From NCBI GenBank assembly GCA_049516835.1, contig JBEKSR010000124.1, forward strand, positions 1 through 26,862: a DNA stretch of 26,862 nucleotides, written 5' to 3'. Of the stretch, positions 16,808 to 23,924 are shown in pieces. Within the stretch, counting starts at the first letter, position 1; every line of letters begins with the position of its first letter. The notes below the pieces were generated by a model. That model was not told the origin of the DNA. It searched no databases and saw nothing but the letters and a program-made list of their open reading frames with translations. This DNA comes from Fen-178 sp049516835 (GTDB lineage Bacteria > Acidobacteriota > Terriglobia > Bryobacterales > Bryobacteraceae). The position numbers were made by a program, and so were the translations under genes.

Positions 16808-17416
16808 ATGACTACTGTTTTCATCATCTCCGCACCCTCCGGCTCGGGAAAAACCACGCTGGTTTCGCGCCTGCTTGCCAGCCTGCCCGGCCTGATGTTT
16901 TCCGTCTCCTACACCACCCGCCCGCCGCGCGGCGATGAGGTCGATGGCCACAGCTACCGCTTCGTCTCCCGCGAAGATTTCGAAGCTATGATCGCCGGCA
17001 ACGAGTTTCTCGAATGGGCCGAGGTTTTCGGCAATTATTACGGCACCCACCGCGGCATCCTGGAGGAGGCCCAGGCCCAGGGCAAGGACCTGGTACTCGA
17101 CATCGACGTGCAAGGTGCGCGACAATTAAGAAGTCGGATTCCCGAGGCTGTTTCCGTCTTCATCCTGGCTCCTTCGCGGCAGATTTTGGAACAGAGGCTC
17201 CGTGCGCGCGGCGAGGACCGGGAAGACGTGATCGAAAGACGGCTGCGGGACGCGGCCGAGGAAATACGGAACTACAAGCAGTACGATTATGTTTTGATCA
17301 ACCGGGACCTGGACGAGTCCGATGCCACTCTAAGCGCCATCGTGCGCGCGGAGCGGGTGCGGCGGACCAGGATCGAAGAGCAGATTCGGCCCGTTCTGGA
17401 CACATTTCAAATTTGA
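16808..17416 (+). CDS. gmk: Guanylate kinase
   Basis: The 202-residue product has the P-loop APSGSGKTT at residues 9-17, the GMP-binding segment SVSYTTRPPRGDEVDGHSY and FLEWAEVFGNYYGT, LDIDVQGARQLR, and the lid RGEDREDVIERR. It phosphorylates GMP to GDP with ATP and is essential in nucleotide metabolism. Order yicC-gmk-rpoZ-coaBC is a common bacterial arrangement. No Shine-Dalgarno lies before the ATG; the preceding bases belong to the composite palindrome, and the readthrough frame of yicC ends exactly on the start codon, which could allow coupling. Confidence 0.96.
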   Translation: MTTVFIISAPSGSGKTTLVSRLLASLPGLMFSVSYTTRPPRGDEVDGHSYRFVSREDFEAMIAGNEFLEWAEVFGNYYGTHRGILEEAQAQGKDLVLDIDVQGARQLRSRIPEAVSVFILAPSRQILEQRLRARGEDREDVIERRLRDAAEEIRNYKQYDYVLINRDLDESDATLSAIVRAERVRRTRIEEQIRPVLDTFQI

Positions 17417-17431
17417 AGAGGTATCGACATC

Positions 17432-17680
17432 ATGGGTGACAAAGCCCCACGGAACAATGCGCACTGCACCATCCCCGACGACGCCGAGCAGAGCACTTAC
17501 CGGTTCATCATCGTAGCGGCCAAGCGGGCCCGGCAATTGCAGGGCGGCGCGCGGCCCGTGTTGCCCACGTCTTCCAAGAAGCCCACCATTATCGCCATGG
17601 AAGAGGTGCGGCGCGGCCTGGTGAAGTACAGCCTCACCGGCCAGGCGCCGGAGGAACCGCAGCCGGAAGCGGTGCTGTAA
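17432..17680 (+). CDS. rpoZ: RNA polymerase omega subunit
   Basis: The 82-residue product has the omega core: STYRFIIVAAKRARQLQGGARP (conserved R-[FY]-xLVxxAAKRARQL) and KKPTIIAMEEVRRGLVKY, the second conserved helix. Omega binds the C-terminus of beta-prime, aiding assembly and stability of polymerase and, in many bacteria, ppGpp binding. The gene follows gmk by 15 bases, with GAAGAGG as a ribosome-binding site at the end of gmk, and precedes coaBC by 6 bases, so the three are one transcript. Confidence 0.93.
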   Translation: MGDKAPRNNAHCTIPDDAEQSTYRFIIVAAKRARQLQGGARPVLPTSSKKPTIIAMEEVRRGLVKYSLTGQAPEEPQPEAVL

Positions 17681-17686
17681 GCTGGC

Positions 17687-18886
17687 ATGAAGATCATCCT
17701 GGGCGTCGGAGGCGGAATCGCGGCCTATAAGTCCGCGGAGATCGCGCGCCTGCTGATGCAGGAAGGCCATGCGGTCCAGGCCGTCATGACCAGCGCGGCG
17801 CAGGAGTTCATCAGCCCCCTGACCTTCGCCGCTCTGACCGGGCGCAAGACACTCACGGATCTGTTCGCCATGGAGAGCGCCGTCGAGCACATTTCGGTGG
17901 CGCGGGAAAACGAGCTGATGGCCATTGCTCCAGCCACCGCGGACCTGATCGCCAAGCTGGCCCATGGCCTGGCGGACGATTTTCTCACCACGCTTTACCT
18001 GGCTTTCACCGGCCCGGTGGTGGTGGCGCCCTCGATGAACTCAAACATGTGGCTGCACCCCGCCACCCAGGCCAACCTCGAAACACTGCGCCGGCGCGGC
18101 CACCGCATCGTGGAACCGGAGAGCGGCTACCTGGCGTGCGGGATGACCGGCCCCGGCCGGCTGGCGGACGCCGGAGCCATCGTGGAAGCCATTGAGCGCG
18201 AATCGCGGAGGCGGCAGGACCTGGAGGGCGAAACCGTTCTGATCACCGCCGGTCCCACTCAGGAGCCGCTCGACCCGGTGCGCTACATCTCCAACCGTTC
18301 CAGCGGCAAGATGGGCTATGCGCTGGCGGAAGCCGCCGCCGCCCGCGGCGCGCGCGTCATCCTGGTCTCCGGTCCCGTGCACTTGGCGCCGCCGCGCGGT
18401 GTCGAGGTGATTTCCGTGCGCACCGCCGCCGAGATGCGCGAGAAGGTATTGGAAAACCTGGCGCCCGCCAGCATCGTGGTCAAGGCTGCCGCGGTGGCCG
18501 ATTTCCAGTTGAGCAAAGTCCCGGAGCAGAAGGTCAAGAAGACCGCGGCCCGCATTTCCCTGGAACTCGACCCTACCCCCGATATTTTGGCCGAGTTGGG
18601 CCGCAAGAAGGGGGACCGCCTGCTGATCGGCTTCGCCGCGGAAACGGAAAACCTGCACCAGGAAGCCCGCCGCAAGTTGGAATCCAAGAACTGCGACATG
18701 ATAGTGGGCAACCTGGTGGGCGGCAGCGAGACGGGCTTCGAATCCGACGAAAACGAAGTCGTGCTGGCGCTCGCGACCGGTGAACTCATCTCCCTGCCCC
18801 GCGCCCCCAAGCGCGAGATCGCCGACCGCATTTTCGACGAAGTACTGAAACTGCGCCTGGCCCTCAATGCCGCCAATGGACGCTGA
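17687..18886 (+). CDS. coaBC: Bifunctional phosphopantothenoylcysteine decarboxylase/phosphopantothenate-cysteine ligase
   Basis: The 399-residue fusion has the flavoprotein CoaC domain first: GVGGGIAAYKSAE (6-18), the catalytic His68 in VEHIS, PSMNSNMW (115-122) and Cys151 in YLACGMTGPGRL. The CoaB domain follows: ITAGPTQEPLDPVRYISNRS (186-205) with SGKMG, the nucleotide site, KAAAVADF and the lysine cluster EQKVKK. It carries out steps two and three of coenzyme A synthesis from phosphopantothenate using CTP and cysteine. The length is typical. The next gene starts 19 bases before its stop. Confidence 0.96.
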   Translation: MKIILGVGGGIAAYKSAEIARLLMQEGHAVQAVMTSAAQEFISPLTFAALTGRKTLTDLFAMESAVEHISVARENELMAIAPATADLIAKLAHGLADDFLTTLYLAFTGPVVVAPSMNSNMWLHPATQANLETLRRRGHRIVEPESGYLACGMTGPGRLADAGAIVEAIERESRRRQDLEGETVLITAGPTQEPLDPVRYISNRSSGKMGYALAEAAAARGARVILVSGPVHLAPPRGVEVISVRTAAEMREKVLENLAPASIVVKAAAVADFQLSKVPEQKVKKTAARISLELDPTPDILAELGRKKGDRLLIGFAAETENLHQEARRKLESKNCDMIVGNLVGGSETGFESDENEVVLALATGELISLPRAPKREIADRIFDEVLKLRLALNAANGR

Positions 18887-19568
18887 TCAACTTCGCGACT
18901 ACCTCGAGTTCTACCAGGACTTGGGGATCAAGACGTTGTATCGGCGGGCAGGCGGCACCGCCTGCCCCACCAATGACCAGCCGGAGGCAGTCCTGGGAGA
19001 AACGCTGTCGCAGATCCTGGCCGACATGGGAGATTGCCGCCGCTGCCGCCTCCACGAGGGCCGCGCCAAACTGGTCTTCGGCGTAGGCAATCCAACCGCG
19101 CCGCTGGTCTTCGTGGGTGAAGGCCCCGGCGCCGATGAAGATGCTCAAGGCATCCCCTTCGTGGGCCGCGCCGGCCAGTTGCTCACGCAGATGATCGAGA
19201 ACACGGCCAAACGCGAGGGCATCGCGCTGAGCCGCGAAGACGTTTACATCTGCAACGTGGTGAAATGCCGCCCGCCCGGCAACCGCACCCCCGAGCCGGA
19301 CGAAATGGACATCTGCGGGCAGTTTCTGGCCCGCCAGCTCTCGGCGATCCGCCCCAAGGCCATCTGCGCTCTAGGCGGCACGGCAGCCCGCGCTCTCACC
19401 GGTCACAAGGAAGGCGTGACCAAGATGAGGGGCAAGTGGTTTCAGTGGCGCGAGGTGCCGGTCATGGTCACGTACCATCCCTCCTACCTGCTGCGGCCCT
19501 ACAATCAGGACGCCAAGCGCGAGGCCTGGGAGGATCTCAAGAAAGCTCTGCACTTCGTGTACGACTGA
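18867..19568 (+). CDS. Family 4 uracil-DNA glycosylase (iron-sulphur type)
   Basis: The 233-residue product has the type-4 UDG layout: iron-sulphur ligands Cys57 and Cys60 (CRRC), Cys134 (NVVKCRPPGNRTP) and Cys150; motif A as GEGPGADEDAQGIPFVG (84-100); and motif B as TYHPSYLLR near the C-terminus. It removes uracil from deaminated DNA. Thermophile proteins of the family are about 200 residues; the extra length is an N-terminal helix plus a linker that contains AGGTACPT (residues 28-35), encoded by a palindrome shared with the GT9 gene. The ATG at 18867 or 18876 both lie within coaBC. It is the last gene of the core run and converges with the toxin gene, 4 bases apart. Confidence 0.93.
   Translation: MPPMDADQLRDYLEFYQDLGIKTLYRRAGGTACPTNDQPEAVLGETLSQILADMGDCRRCRLHEGRAKLVFGVGNPTAPLVFVGEGPGADEDAQGIPFVGRAGQLLTQMIENTAKREGIALSREDVYICNVVKCRPPGNRTPEPDEMDICGQFLARQLSAIRPKAICALGGTAARALTGHKEGVTKMRGKWFQWREVPVMVTYHPSYLLRPYNQDAKREAWEDLKKALHFVYD
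18947..18971 (+). repeat. Palindromic repeat copy 2, in frame inside the uracil-DNA glycosylase gene
   Basis: GGCAGGCGG (18947-18955) and CCGCCTGCC (18958-18966) with a CA centre, followed by CCACC: 24 of 25 bases equal the copy at 13633-13657, and the reading phase is the same, giving AGGTACPT. It lies in the variable linker between the N-terminal helix and the iron-sulphur motif. Confidence 0.8.
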
Positions 19569-19572
19569 GGGT

Positions 19573-20019
19573 TCAGCCGGGAATGACGGCGGAACAACCT
19601 CGTTTGCCGGCCAGATCGTATAGCGCTCTGTCGAATGTGACGAGCGCGGCATGGCTATGCTTGGCATAGGCGAGCAGGTAGCAGCCGCCGACCCATTTGG
19701 ATGCCGCCTTACCCGCGAATGGCGCTGTCGCTTCCCGGAATCCAGCCTCGAGACCACGTGGTTCGGGATAGAACTCCACGCGCGGGTCGTTCAGCCATCG
19801 ATCGTAGACGCCCCACGCTTTTCGCAGCCTAAGCGTTTGCCCGCCCATGGCGGACCGGTTCGTAAGCAGGCGCAGCAAGCCGATGTGCGTATAGCGGGAG
19901 AAGATCAGCCTCGCCCCTGGGGGCAGCGAGTTGAGCCAGCGCCAGGCTTCGGCATTGTGCCGATGGCCGCCCACGGACAAAGCCAGCCAGACGTTCAGGT
20001 CAGGAAAAAACGAGATCAT
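19573..20019 (-). CDS. PIN-domain VapC-like toxin with a substituted active-site residue
   Basis: From the ATG at 20019 the product is 148 residues: FFPDLNVWLALS with the first PIN aspartate (Asp7), a family-typical THIGLLRLLTN helix, and ALVTFDRAL with the last acidic residue (Asp130). Related VapC toxins carry VTDAYLLALA in the penultimate helix; here it reads VGGCYLLAYA, so the metal-binding Asp is Gly112 (codon GGC at 19684-19686, one transition from GAC). Active VapC cleaves tRNA or rRNA; this copy is probably weakened or inactive. The antitoxin gene upstream overlaps by 20 bases and carries a stop codon. Starts at 20031 or 20052 are possible. Confidence 0.75.
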   Translation of the reverse strand: MISFFPDLNVWLALSVGGHRHNAEAWRWLNSLPPGARLIFSRYTHIGLLRLLTNRSAMGGQTLRLRKAWGVYDRWLNDPRVEFYPEPRGLEAGFREATAPFAGKAASKWVGGCYLLAYAKHSHAALVTFDRALYDLAGKRGCSAVIPG

Positions 20020-20230
20020 GGGGGTTCTCATCTTCGGGGAACGCGCGGCCAAGCTTGCCCGGACCCGTAACCAGAGGGCCCGTCACGTACTCGCCTTTCT
20101 TAGGCTCGCTGTAGGCCTGCTCGATGGCCCGGCTAATCAGGGAACGGATCGAGGCGCCAGACCGCTCCGCCCTGAGACGGAGCCTGTCGTGCAACGGCTC
20201 CGGGATATCGACGGTGGTTCAGACTGCCAT
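20000..20230 (-). pseudogene. VapB-type ribbon-helix-helix antitoxin with in-frame stop at codon 4
   Basis: ATG at 20228-20230 follows AAGGTG at good spacing and reads M-A-V, then TGA (20219-20221), then TTVDIPEPLHDRLRLRAERS, the start of a CopG/MetJ-type antitoxin, and ends at 20000 in HDLVFS. The frame is otherwise intact. Expression would need reinitiation at the TTG (20194) inside the DNA-binding strand, readthrough, or does not occur. Palindromes over the start region fit autoregulation in the ancestor. The damage agrees with the lost residue in the partner toxin. Confidence 0.7.
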
Positions 20231-20248
20231 GACACCTTATGTCATAAG
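20229..20248 (-). promoter_or_regulatory. Overlapping palindromes at the antitoxin start (probable operator)
   Basis: ATGACA-5-TGTCAT (20229-20245) and CTTATG-1-CATAAG (20236-20248) overlap immediately upstream of the antitoxin ATG. Overlapping short inverted repeats at this place are usual for VapBC autoregulation. On the minus strand CTGACA lies upstream as a weak -35. Confidence 0.5.
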
Positions 20249-20456
20249 AGACATGAATCTGTCAGATTGATGTGGGGCAAGATGGCATCCTGCGCGGCGG
20301 TTGGCAGCCGCCGCCGTCAGTGTATTCTGCGAACCCCGGCAAAATGGATCAGGCATGGCCGCAGGCGCCCCCCCACAAGTCCGATAACCCGGCATTGCGG
20401 CCATGTAGAGGCCGTGCCCTCCGGGGCGGCTCCCGATTCGCCAAACTCAACGGGAG

Positions 20457-20692
20457 ATGTGTGGAATCGCTTTCGAGTGGGATCGAAGAAGGGATTCAGC
20501 GAATCGGCGGAAGCATGGCGTCGGACTTGCGGAGGGGAGCACCGTCTTCGACGACCCCCTTTCGATCACGATCCCGGACCCCGATCATGCCATCGAAGAG
20601 GAGAGCGGATCCGCCCGATCAGCGCACGCTCGGCGACGCAGCATGAGAGACGCAACTACGAAGAGACCTCCCTCCAAGCGCGGCACCCGTGA
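20457..20692 (+). pseudogene. BrnT-type toxin gene with internal deletion and frameshift
   Basis: The first part (FEWDRRRDSANRRKHGV, then STVFDDPLSITIPDPDHAIEE) is a clear BrnT/COG2929 N-terminus. At about 20601-20605 the frame breaks; in another frame the sequence continues ERIRPISARSATQHERRNYE and ends at TGA 20690-20692, which is the standard BrnT C-terminus. About 23 residues, the central strands found in family members, are missing. BrnT is a RelE-like ribonuclease toxin; the remaining pieces cannot make a full fold. The short GAGAG/GAGCG string at the junction could be a deletion microhomology. GGGAG touches the ATG. Confidence 0.75.
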
Positions 20693-20693
20693 G

Positions 20694-20897
20694 ATGAGAG
20701 CGGAGTACGACTTTCACAGCCGTTATAGGACAGCACCATGGTTTCCGGGCCGGACTTCGTCCCGGGCGGGATCAACGTCAACCTGGCGGATCGCACCAGA
20801 TTGGCTACTGTCCAGGCCCACTCTCGGGCGCCAATTTCACCTCTTTCAAGCGCTCGGCGAGTTTCTCCGCAAACGGTGTCGCGAGAGTCCCGGCTGA
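20694..20897 (+). pseudogene. Possible antitoxin remnant downstream of the BrnT fragment
   Basis: An ATG one base after the toxin stop begins MRAEYDF, which resembles the start of antitoxins that often follow BrnT-like toxins (M-R-x-E-Y-D-F). Within about 15 residues the resemblance is lost and the frame runs into the 3' end of the opposite-strand gene at 20805. I infer a truncated or shifted antitoxin gene; the evidence is the position and seven residues only. Confidence 0.3.
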
Positions 20898-21317
20898 TTT
20901 TTCATGTATGTTCCTCATGAAACCTTGCCGGATCGTGTCCGTATTCTCGAAGATCTTCTTCCCGTCTTTGTCCGTCAACCAGAAGTGAATCTTCGCATTT
21001 TCACGTCCCGCAACCGAACCCATGGCAATGATCATCCGTTCCGCCGTATTGCCCTTATGCCACTCCAGGACTTCGCCATCGAGATTATAGACGCGGGCCT
21101 GGCCGGCGGGAGCCTCGGGAATTGCGTCGAATAGCGTCCCATCTTTATCTTTGAGCATCGCGATCGCCCGGGTTTGCAATTGATTCATATCGTAGGGGAA
21201 CTTCACATGGGACGCGAGCGTGAAGGCATGGACCACGATCGCCGGTTTGTCTTGTGCGCACGCCGGTACAAGCCCCAGGGCAGCCACGAAAACCACCGGC
21301 ATCACCAGCTTGAACAT
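20805..21317 (-). CDS. Exported DUF4410-like protein
   Basis: The 170-residue product has a signal peptide (FKLVMPVVFVAALGLVPACAQ); the Cys at 20 is a weak lipobox. The mature part contains GEVLEWHKGNTAERMIIAMG, followed by IHFWLTDKDGKKIFENTDT, which resembles the DUF4410 family of envelope proteins (a G-rich segment followed by a V/I-x-D-x-x-TGK-like strand). The function is unknown. AAAGGAGAT lies 7 bases before the ATG, a strong ribosome-binding site, so it is probably expressed. Its 3' end overlaps the antitoxin remnant on the other strand. Confidence 0.7.
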   Translation of the reverse strand: MFKLVMPVVFVAALGLVPACAQDKPAIVVHAFTLASHVKFPYDMNQLQTRAIAMLKDKDGTLFDAIPEAPAGQARVYNLDGEVLEWHKGNTAERMIIAMGSVAGRENAKIHFWLTDKDGKKIFENTDTIRQGFMRNIHEKSAGTLATPFAEKLAERLKEVKLAPESGPGQ

Positions 21318-21834
21318 GCTGCTATCTCCTTTCAGACCTCAAAACAGGTATTCGAGCCATTGAACGTTTAATATACCGCAAGCGCTCCGTCGCAGAGCAG
21401 GCCGCCAGGATGACCGGCACAGATGCCGATGGGTTATTGAGGAACAATGAGATTCGATGGCGTCCAGTTCGGCTCCTGGCTGCGTGGTAGCGAAGCTCTG
21501 AAGGAAGTTAGTTCTGGCGATGTCTGGGGCCTGGATAGATCCTGGAGATGTCCCCACTGCACTTGACGACCTTGCCTCGCGGCCCGCCGGGTGAATCTAC
21601 CAATCGGGTCCGAGGCTATCGTCCCAGGCCTTGGCGGTGATCGCCGTGAGGACTGTTGCGGCAGAAAAGTTACCTTCCATTGGCCTGGGATGGCGGACCC
21701 GCCCGCCGGTCCAGTTTCCGGAAGGCTCGTTTTGCGACTCTACACCACCTTGGGATTATCCCACTTTGCTATTTCCGGAAAGACGCCGGCGGCGTGGCGG
21801 GCCGCGCTCCGGCTTGGACCGCGGCGGCCGAAGC
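21318..21834. other. Gap of 517 bases without a supported gene
   Basis: No frame on either strand has recognisable motifs. A plus-strand frame near 21660-21780 contains TFHWPGMADPPAGPVSGRL, which looks protein-like and could be a relic of an exported enzyme's C-terminal strand, but it is not supported by a start, ribosome-binding site or continued homology. The region may contain the promoter of the DUF4410-like gene. Confidence 0.4.
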
Positions 21835-22758
21835 CTACTGGCCCAGCTTCTTCAGGTTTGCCTTGGCGCTTTCGTTTCCTAACGCCGCGGCCTTGCGATA
21901 CCAGGCAAGCGCTTCGGCCATGTCTCTTGCTACTCCTCGCCCGTCCGCATACATGTCGCCAAGGAAGCACATCGCGGGGGCGTAGCCCTTTTCGGCGGCC
22001 TTGCGGTACCAAGCAACCGCTCGCGCAACATCCTTGGCCACCCCTCGCCCGTCTTCACACAGAACGCCGAGATTGGTCATCCCCCTGGCGTCGCCGGCCT
22101 CGGCGGCCTTGCGGTACCAAGCAACCGCTTGCGCAACATCCTTGGCCACCCCTCGCCCGTCTTCATACATAACGCCGAGACTGGTCATCCCTCTGGCGTC
22201 GCCGGCCTCGGCGGCCTTGCGGTACCAAGCAACCGCTTGCGCAACATCCTTTGCCACCCCTCGCCCGTCTTCATAGATAAAGCCGAGATTGGTCATCCCC
22301 CCGGTGTCGCCGGCCTCGGCGGCCCTGCGGTACCAGGCAGCCGCCTGGGCATCATCCCGCGCCACTCCGTACCCGTTCTCATACATCACGCCGAGATTGT
22401 ACATCGCCGAGTGGTTACCGCCGTCGGCGGCCTTGCGGTACCAGGCCAGCGCTTGCGCATCGCTTTGAGTTAAGCCCAGCCCATACTGGTACATGTATCC
22501 CAGCCGGTTCATGTCGCCGGTTCGTCCGCTGTCCGCCAATCGCTGGTAAAGAGGCGCTGCCGTGGCGTAATCCTTCCCGCCATAAGCGGCGTCGGCGCGC
22601 TTTTCCATCTCGTCCTGGTCCTGCACCGATAGCCTCGGCGGGGCGGGAACGGGATTCGCCGCCTGGGCGTTCACGCCGCGCAAGGCGCCCGCCAGGCAAA
22701 GGAGCGCACTCAGGAAGCCGTACAGGAGCGCCACCAGGGGCAGTGTTTTACCGCGCAT
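21835..22758 (-). CDS. Secreted Sel1-repeat (TPR-like) protein
   Basis: The 307-residue product has a signal peptide (LPLVALLYGFLSALLCLAGAL) and a spacer, then about six or seven 36-residue Sel1-like repeats of the form AMYNLGVMYENGYGVARDDAQAxAWYRKAAExGD, ending KANLKKLGQ. Sel1 repeats are alpha/alpha solenoids used as protein-binding scaffolds in envelope and signalling roles. GGGAGG before the ATG is a strong ribosome-binding site. Three of the repeats are nearly identical in DNA (21995-22318), so the array has expanded recently. A broken paralogue lies 32 bases upstream. Confidence 0.92.
   Translation of the reverse strand: MRGKTLPLVALLYGFLSALLCLAGALRGVNAQAANPVPAPPRLSVQDQDEMEKRADAAYGGKDYATAAPLYQRLADSGRTGDMNRLGYMYQYGLGLTQSDAQALAWYRKAADGGNHSAMYNLGVMYENGYGVARDDAQAAAWYRRAAEAGDTGGMTNLGFIYEDGRGVAKDVAQAVAWYRKAAEAGDARGMTSLGVMYEDGRGVAKDVAQAVAWYRKAAEAGDARGMTNLGVLCEDGRGVAKDVARAVAWYRKAAEKGYAPAMCFLGDMYADGRGVARDMAEALAWYRKAAALGNESAKANLKKLGQ
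21995..22318 (-). repeat. Near-identical 108-bp tandem repeats within the Sel1 gene
   Basis: The string GCGGCCTTGCGGTACCA recurs with an exact 108-base period (about 21995, 22103, 22211 and, slightly diverged, 22319), and the bases between differ at only a few places per unit. 108 bases equal 36 codons, one Sel1 repeat. Copy number can therefore change in frame by slippage or recombination. Confidence 0.85.
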
Positions 22759-22790
22759 ATTCCTCCCTTTAGCCGCTGTCGCGCCGGAGC

Positions 22791-22976
22791 CTACTGGCCC
22801 AGCCGCTTCAGGTTTTCCTTAGCGTCTTGGTTCCCCGGCGCCGCGGTCTTGCGATACCAGGCAAGCGCTTCGGCCATGTCTCTTGCTACTCCTGGCCCGT
22901 CCTCATACATCGTGGCGAGATTGTTCATCCCCACGACGTCACCGGCCTCGGCCCGCGCAGACGCCAGCGCCCCCAT
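22791..22976 (-). pseudogene. C-terminal fragment of a second Sel1-repeat gene
   Basis: From an ATG at 22976 the 61-residue frame encodes one and a half Sel1 repeats (EAGDVVGMNNLATMYEDGPG, then MAEALAWYRKTAAPGN and ENLKRLGQ), with no signal peptide. Its last 130 bases are a diverged direct repeat of the end of the intact Sel1 gene (22789-22916 versus 21833-21960). The rest of the repeats and the N-terminus are missing, and the sequence upstream belongs to a different repeated block. Confidence 0.7.
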
Positions 22977-22984
22977 ACTCCATC

Positions 22985-23285
22985 CAGGATTTCCTTTTTG
23001 GTTTCGTGGCCAGTAACGAGTATACACCCAACCGCTGCCGTTGAAGCCGTTCGTCTCATCCTGTCCATCCCGAGCGACTCCAGCGGCCCAGGAACAGGCC
23101 AACTTTGGCTCCTCCGAATACGTAAGAGCCCGGAAGCATCTCATTTCAAGCGGTTTCTCAAACGCCCCCCGTCTTTCGCCCGGTTCGCTCCCCGTTCGCC
23201 GCGCCATCCTATCAGGCTGGCACCGGCGGGGCCTCCACCCGCCGCACCATGCTTCCAAACAGGCGCCGCGTCAGATGCAGGTTTC
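22985..23285 (-). repeat. Diverged duplicated block, copy A
   Basis: On the minus strand this block and the one at 23925-24228 align: near the downstream end both read GGGT(G/A)TATACT and then CCAAAA-GGAAAT-C-GGAT; near the upstream end both encode HLTRRLFG(S/A)MV(R/G)R(V/I), with differences mostly at third codon positions. This means the ancestor was protein-coding there. In copy A that frame stops soon after (VEAPPVPA). I do not recognise the family. Confidence 0.6.
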
Positions 23286-23440
23286 GCCGGTTCCGGCGAC
23301 CATTGGCTTACATCATTTGGGGGTCGCGGCGATGCGATTCTAGACTTGGCGAAAAGGCGTTGGATTGCCGACGTGAGCAGGCGATGTCACTTAGAACCCA
23401 GCGTCGTGAGTGTAGCGGCGATGTTTCGACAACAATCGAG

Positions 23441-23893
23441 CTATTGCTTAACGAGTGGGTACAACAGTTTCTCAAAAAAGGTGAACGGACGAACAATGAA
23501 GACGATTTGTCCGGGTTCTGTGTTGGCCGGAGCGGTGGACGCTTTCGCTTTGTTCGGTGGTGCGGCGTCCACGAAGCCCTTAGAGATCACATCCTCGGTG
23601 CCGGCCATCACCCAACAACCGCAATGCCAGTGCCCAGACGTTAGAGCGAGCCTAACATCAAGGTATTCGGGCGGAGGTTCCGGAATGCGGAACTGTGCCT
23701 CGCCGTTCGCGTCAGTTTCGATGCGCAAAGGAGGCGGAGCTTTCGGAGGTTTCTCATATAGAAACTGCACGGATACGGCCTGCTTTGGCAGCGGGTCTCC
23801 ATTGTTACCGTTGACTACGCGAACTTTCACTGCCTGAGCAAAGGAGAACTGGCAGAGCACGAGCACCCCAATCAAGGCTCGCATAATCGCCAT
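23441..23893 (-). CDS. Small exported protein with Ig-like (carboxypeptidase-regulatory-like) domain
   Basis: From ATG 23893 the 150-residue product has a short signal peptide (RALIGVLVLCQFSFAQA) and a beta-rich domain, VKVRVVNGNNGDPLPKQAVS, then ETDANGEAQFRIPEPPPEYL, the pattern of carboxypeptidase-regulatory or invasin-type Ig folds common in acidobacterial exported proteins. A C-terminal GHWHCGCW motif with two cysteines follows, and the protein ends FFEKLLYPLVKQ. The function is unknown. A TATACT hexamer at 23951-23956 (minus strand), inside duplicated block B, is a possible -10. The long upstream frame is not used as coding here. Confidence 0.65.
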   Translation of the reverse strand: MAIMRALIGVLVLCQFSFAQAVKVRVVNGNNGDPLPKQAVSVQFLYEKPPKAPPPLRIETDANGEAQFRIPEPPPEYLDVRLALTSGHWHCGCWVMAGTEDVISKGFVDAAPPNKAKASTAPANTEPGQIVFIVRPFTFFEKLLYPLVKQ

Positions 23894-23924
23894 TGTACTC
23901 AGGTTCACCAAATAATCCGGAATT

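Noticed and set aside
20219..20221. TGA in the antitoxin as a selenocysteine codon
   Set aside because: It lies at codon 4 of a ribbon-helix-helix protein, where no selenocysteine role is known, and I see no selenocysteine insertion hairpin; a nonsense mutation is simpler.
21660..21790. Plus-strand protein-like string TFHWPGMADPPAGPVSGRL
   Set aside because: It looks like a beta-strand of an exported enzyme, but there is no start, ribosome-binding site or extended similarity that I can defend.
21995..22318. CRISPR-like regular repeats
   Set aside because: The 108-base period equals 36 codons of a Sel1 repeat in an intact gene; there are no unique spacers between short repeats.
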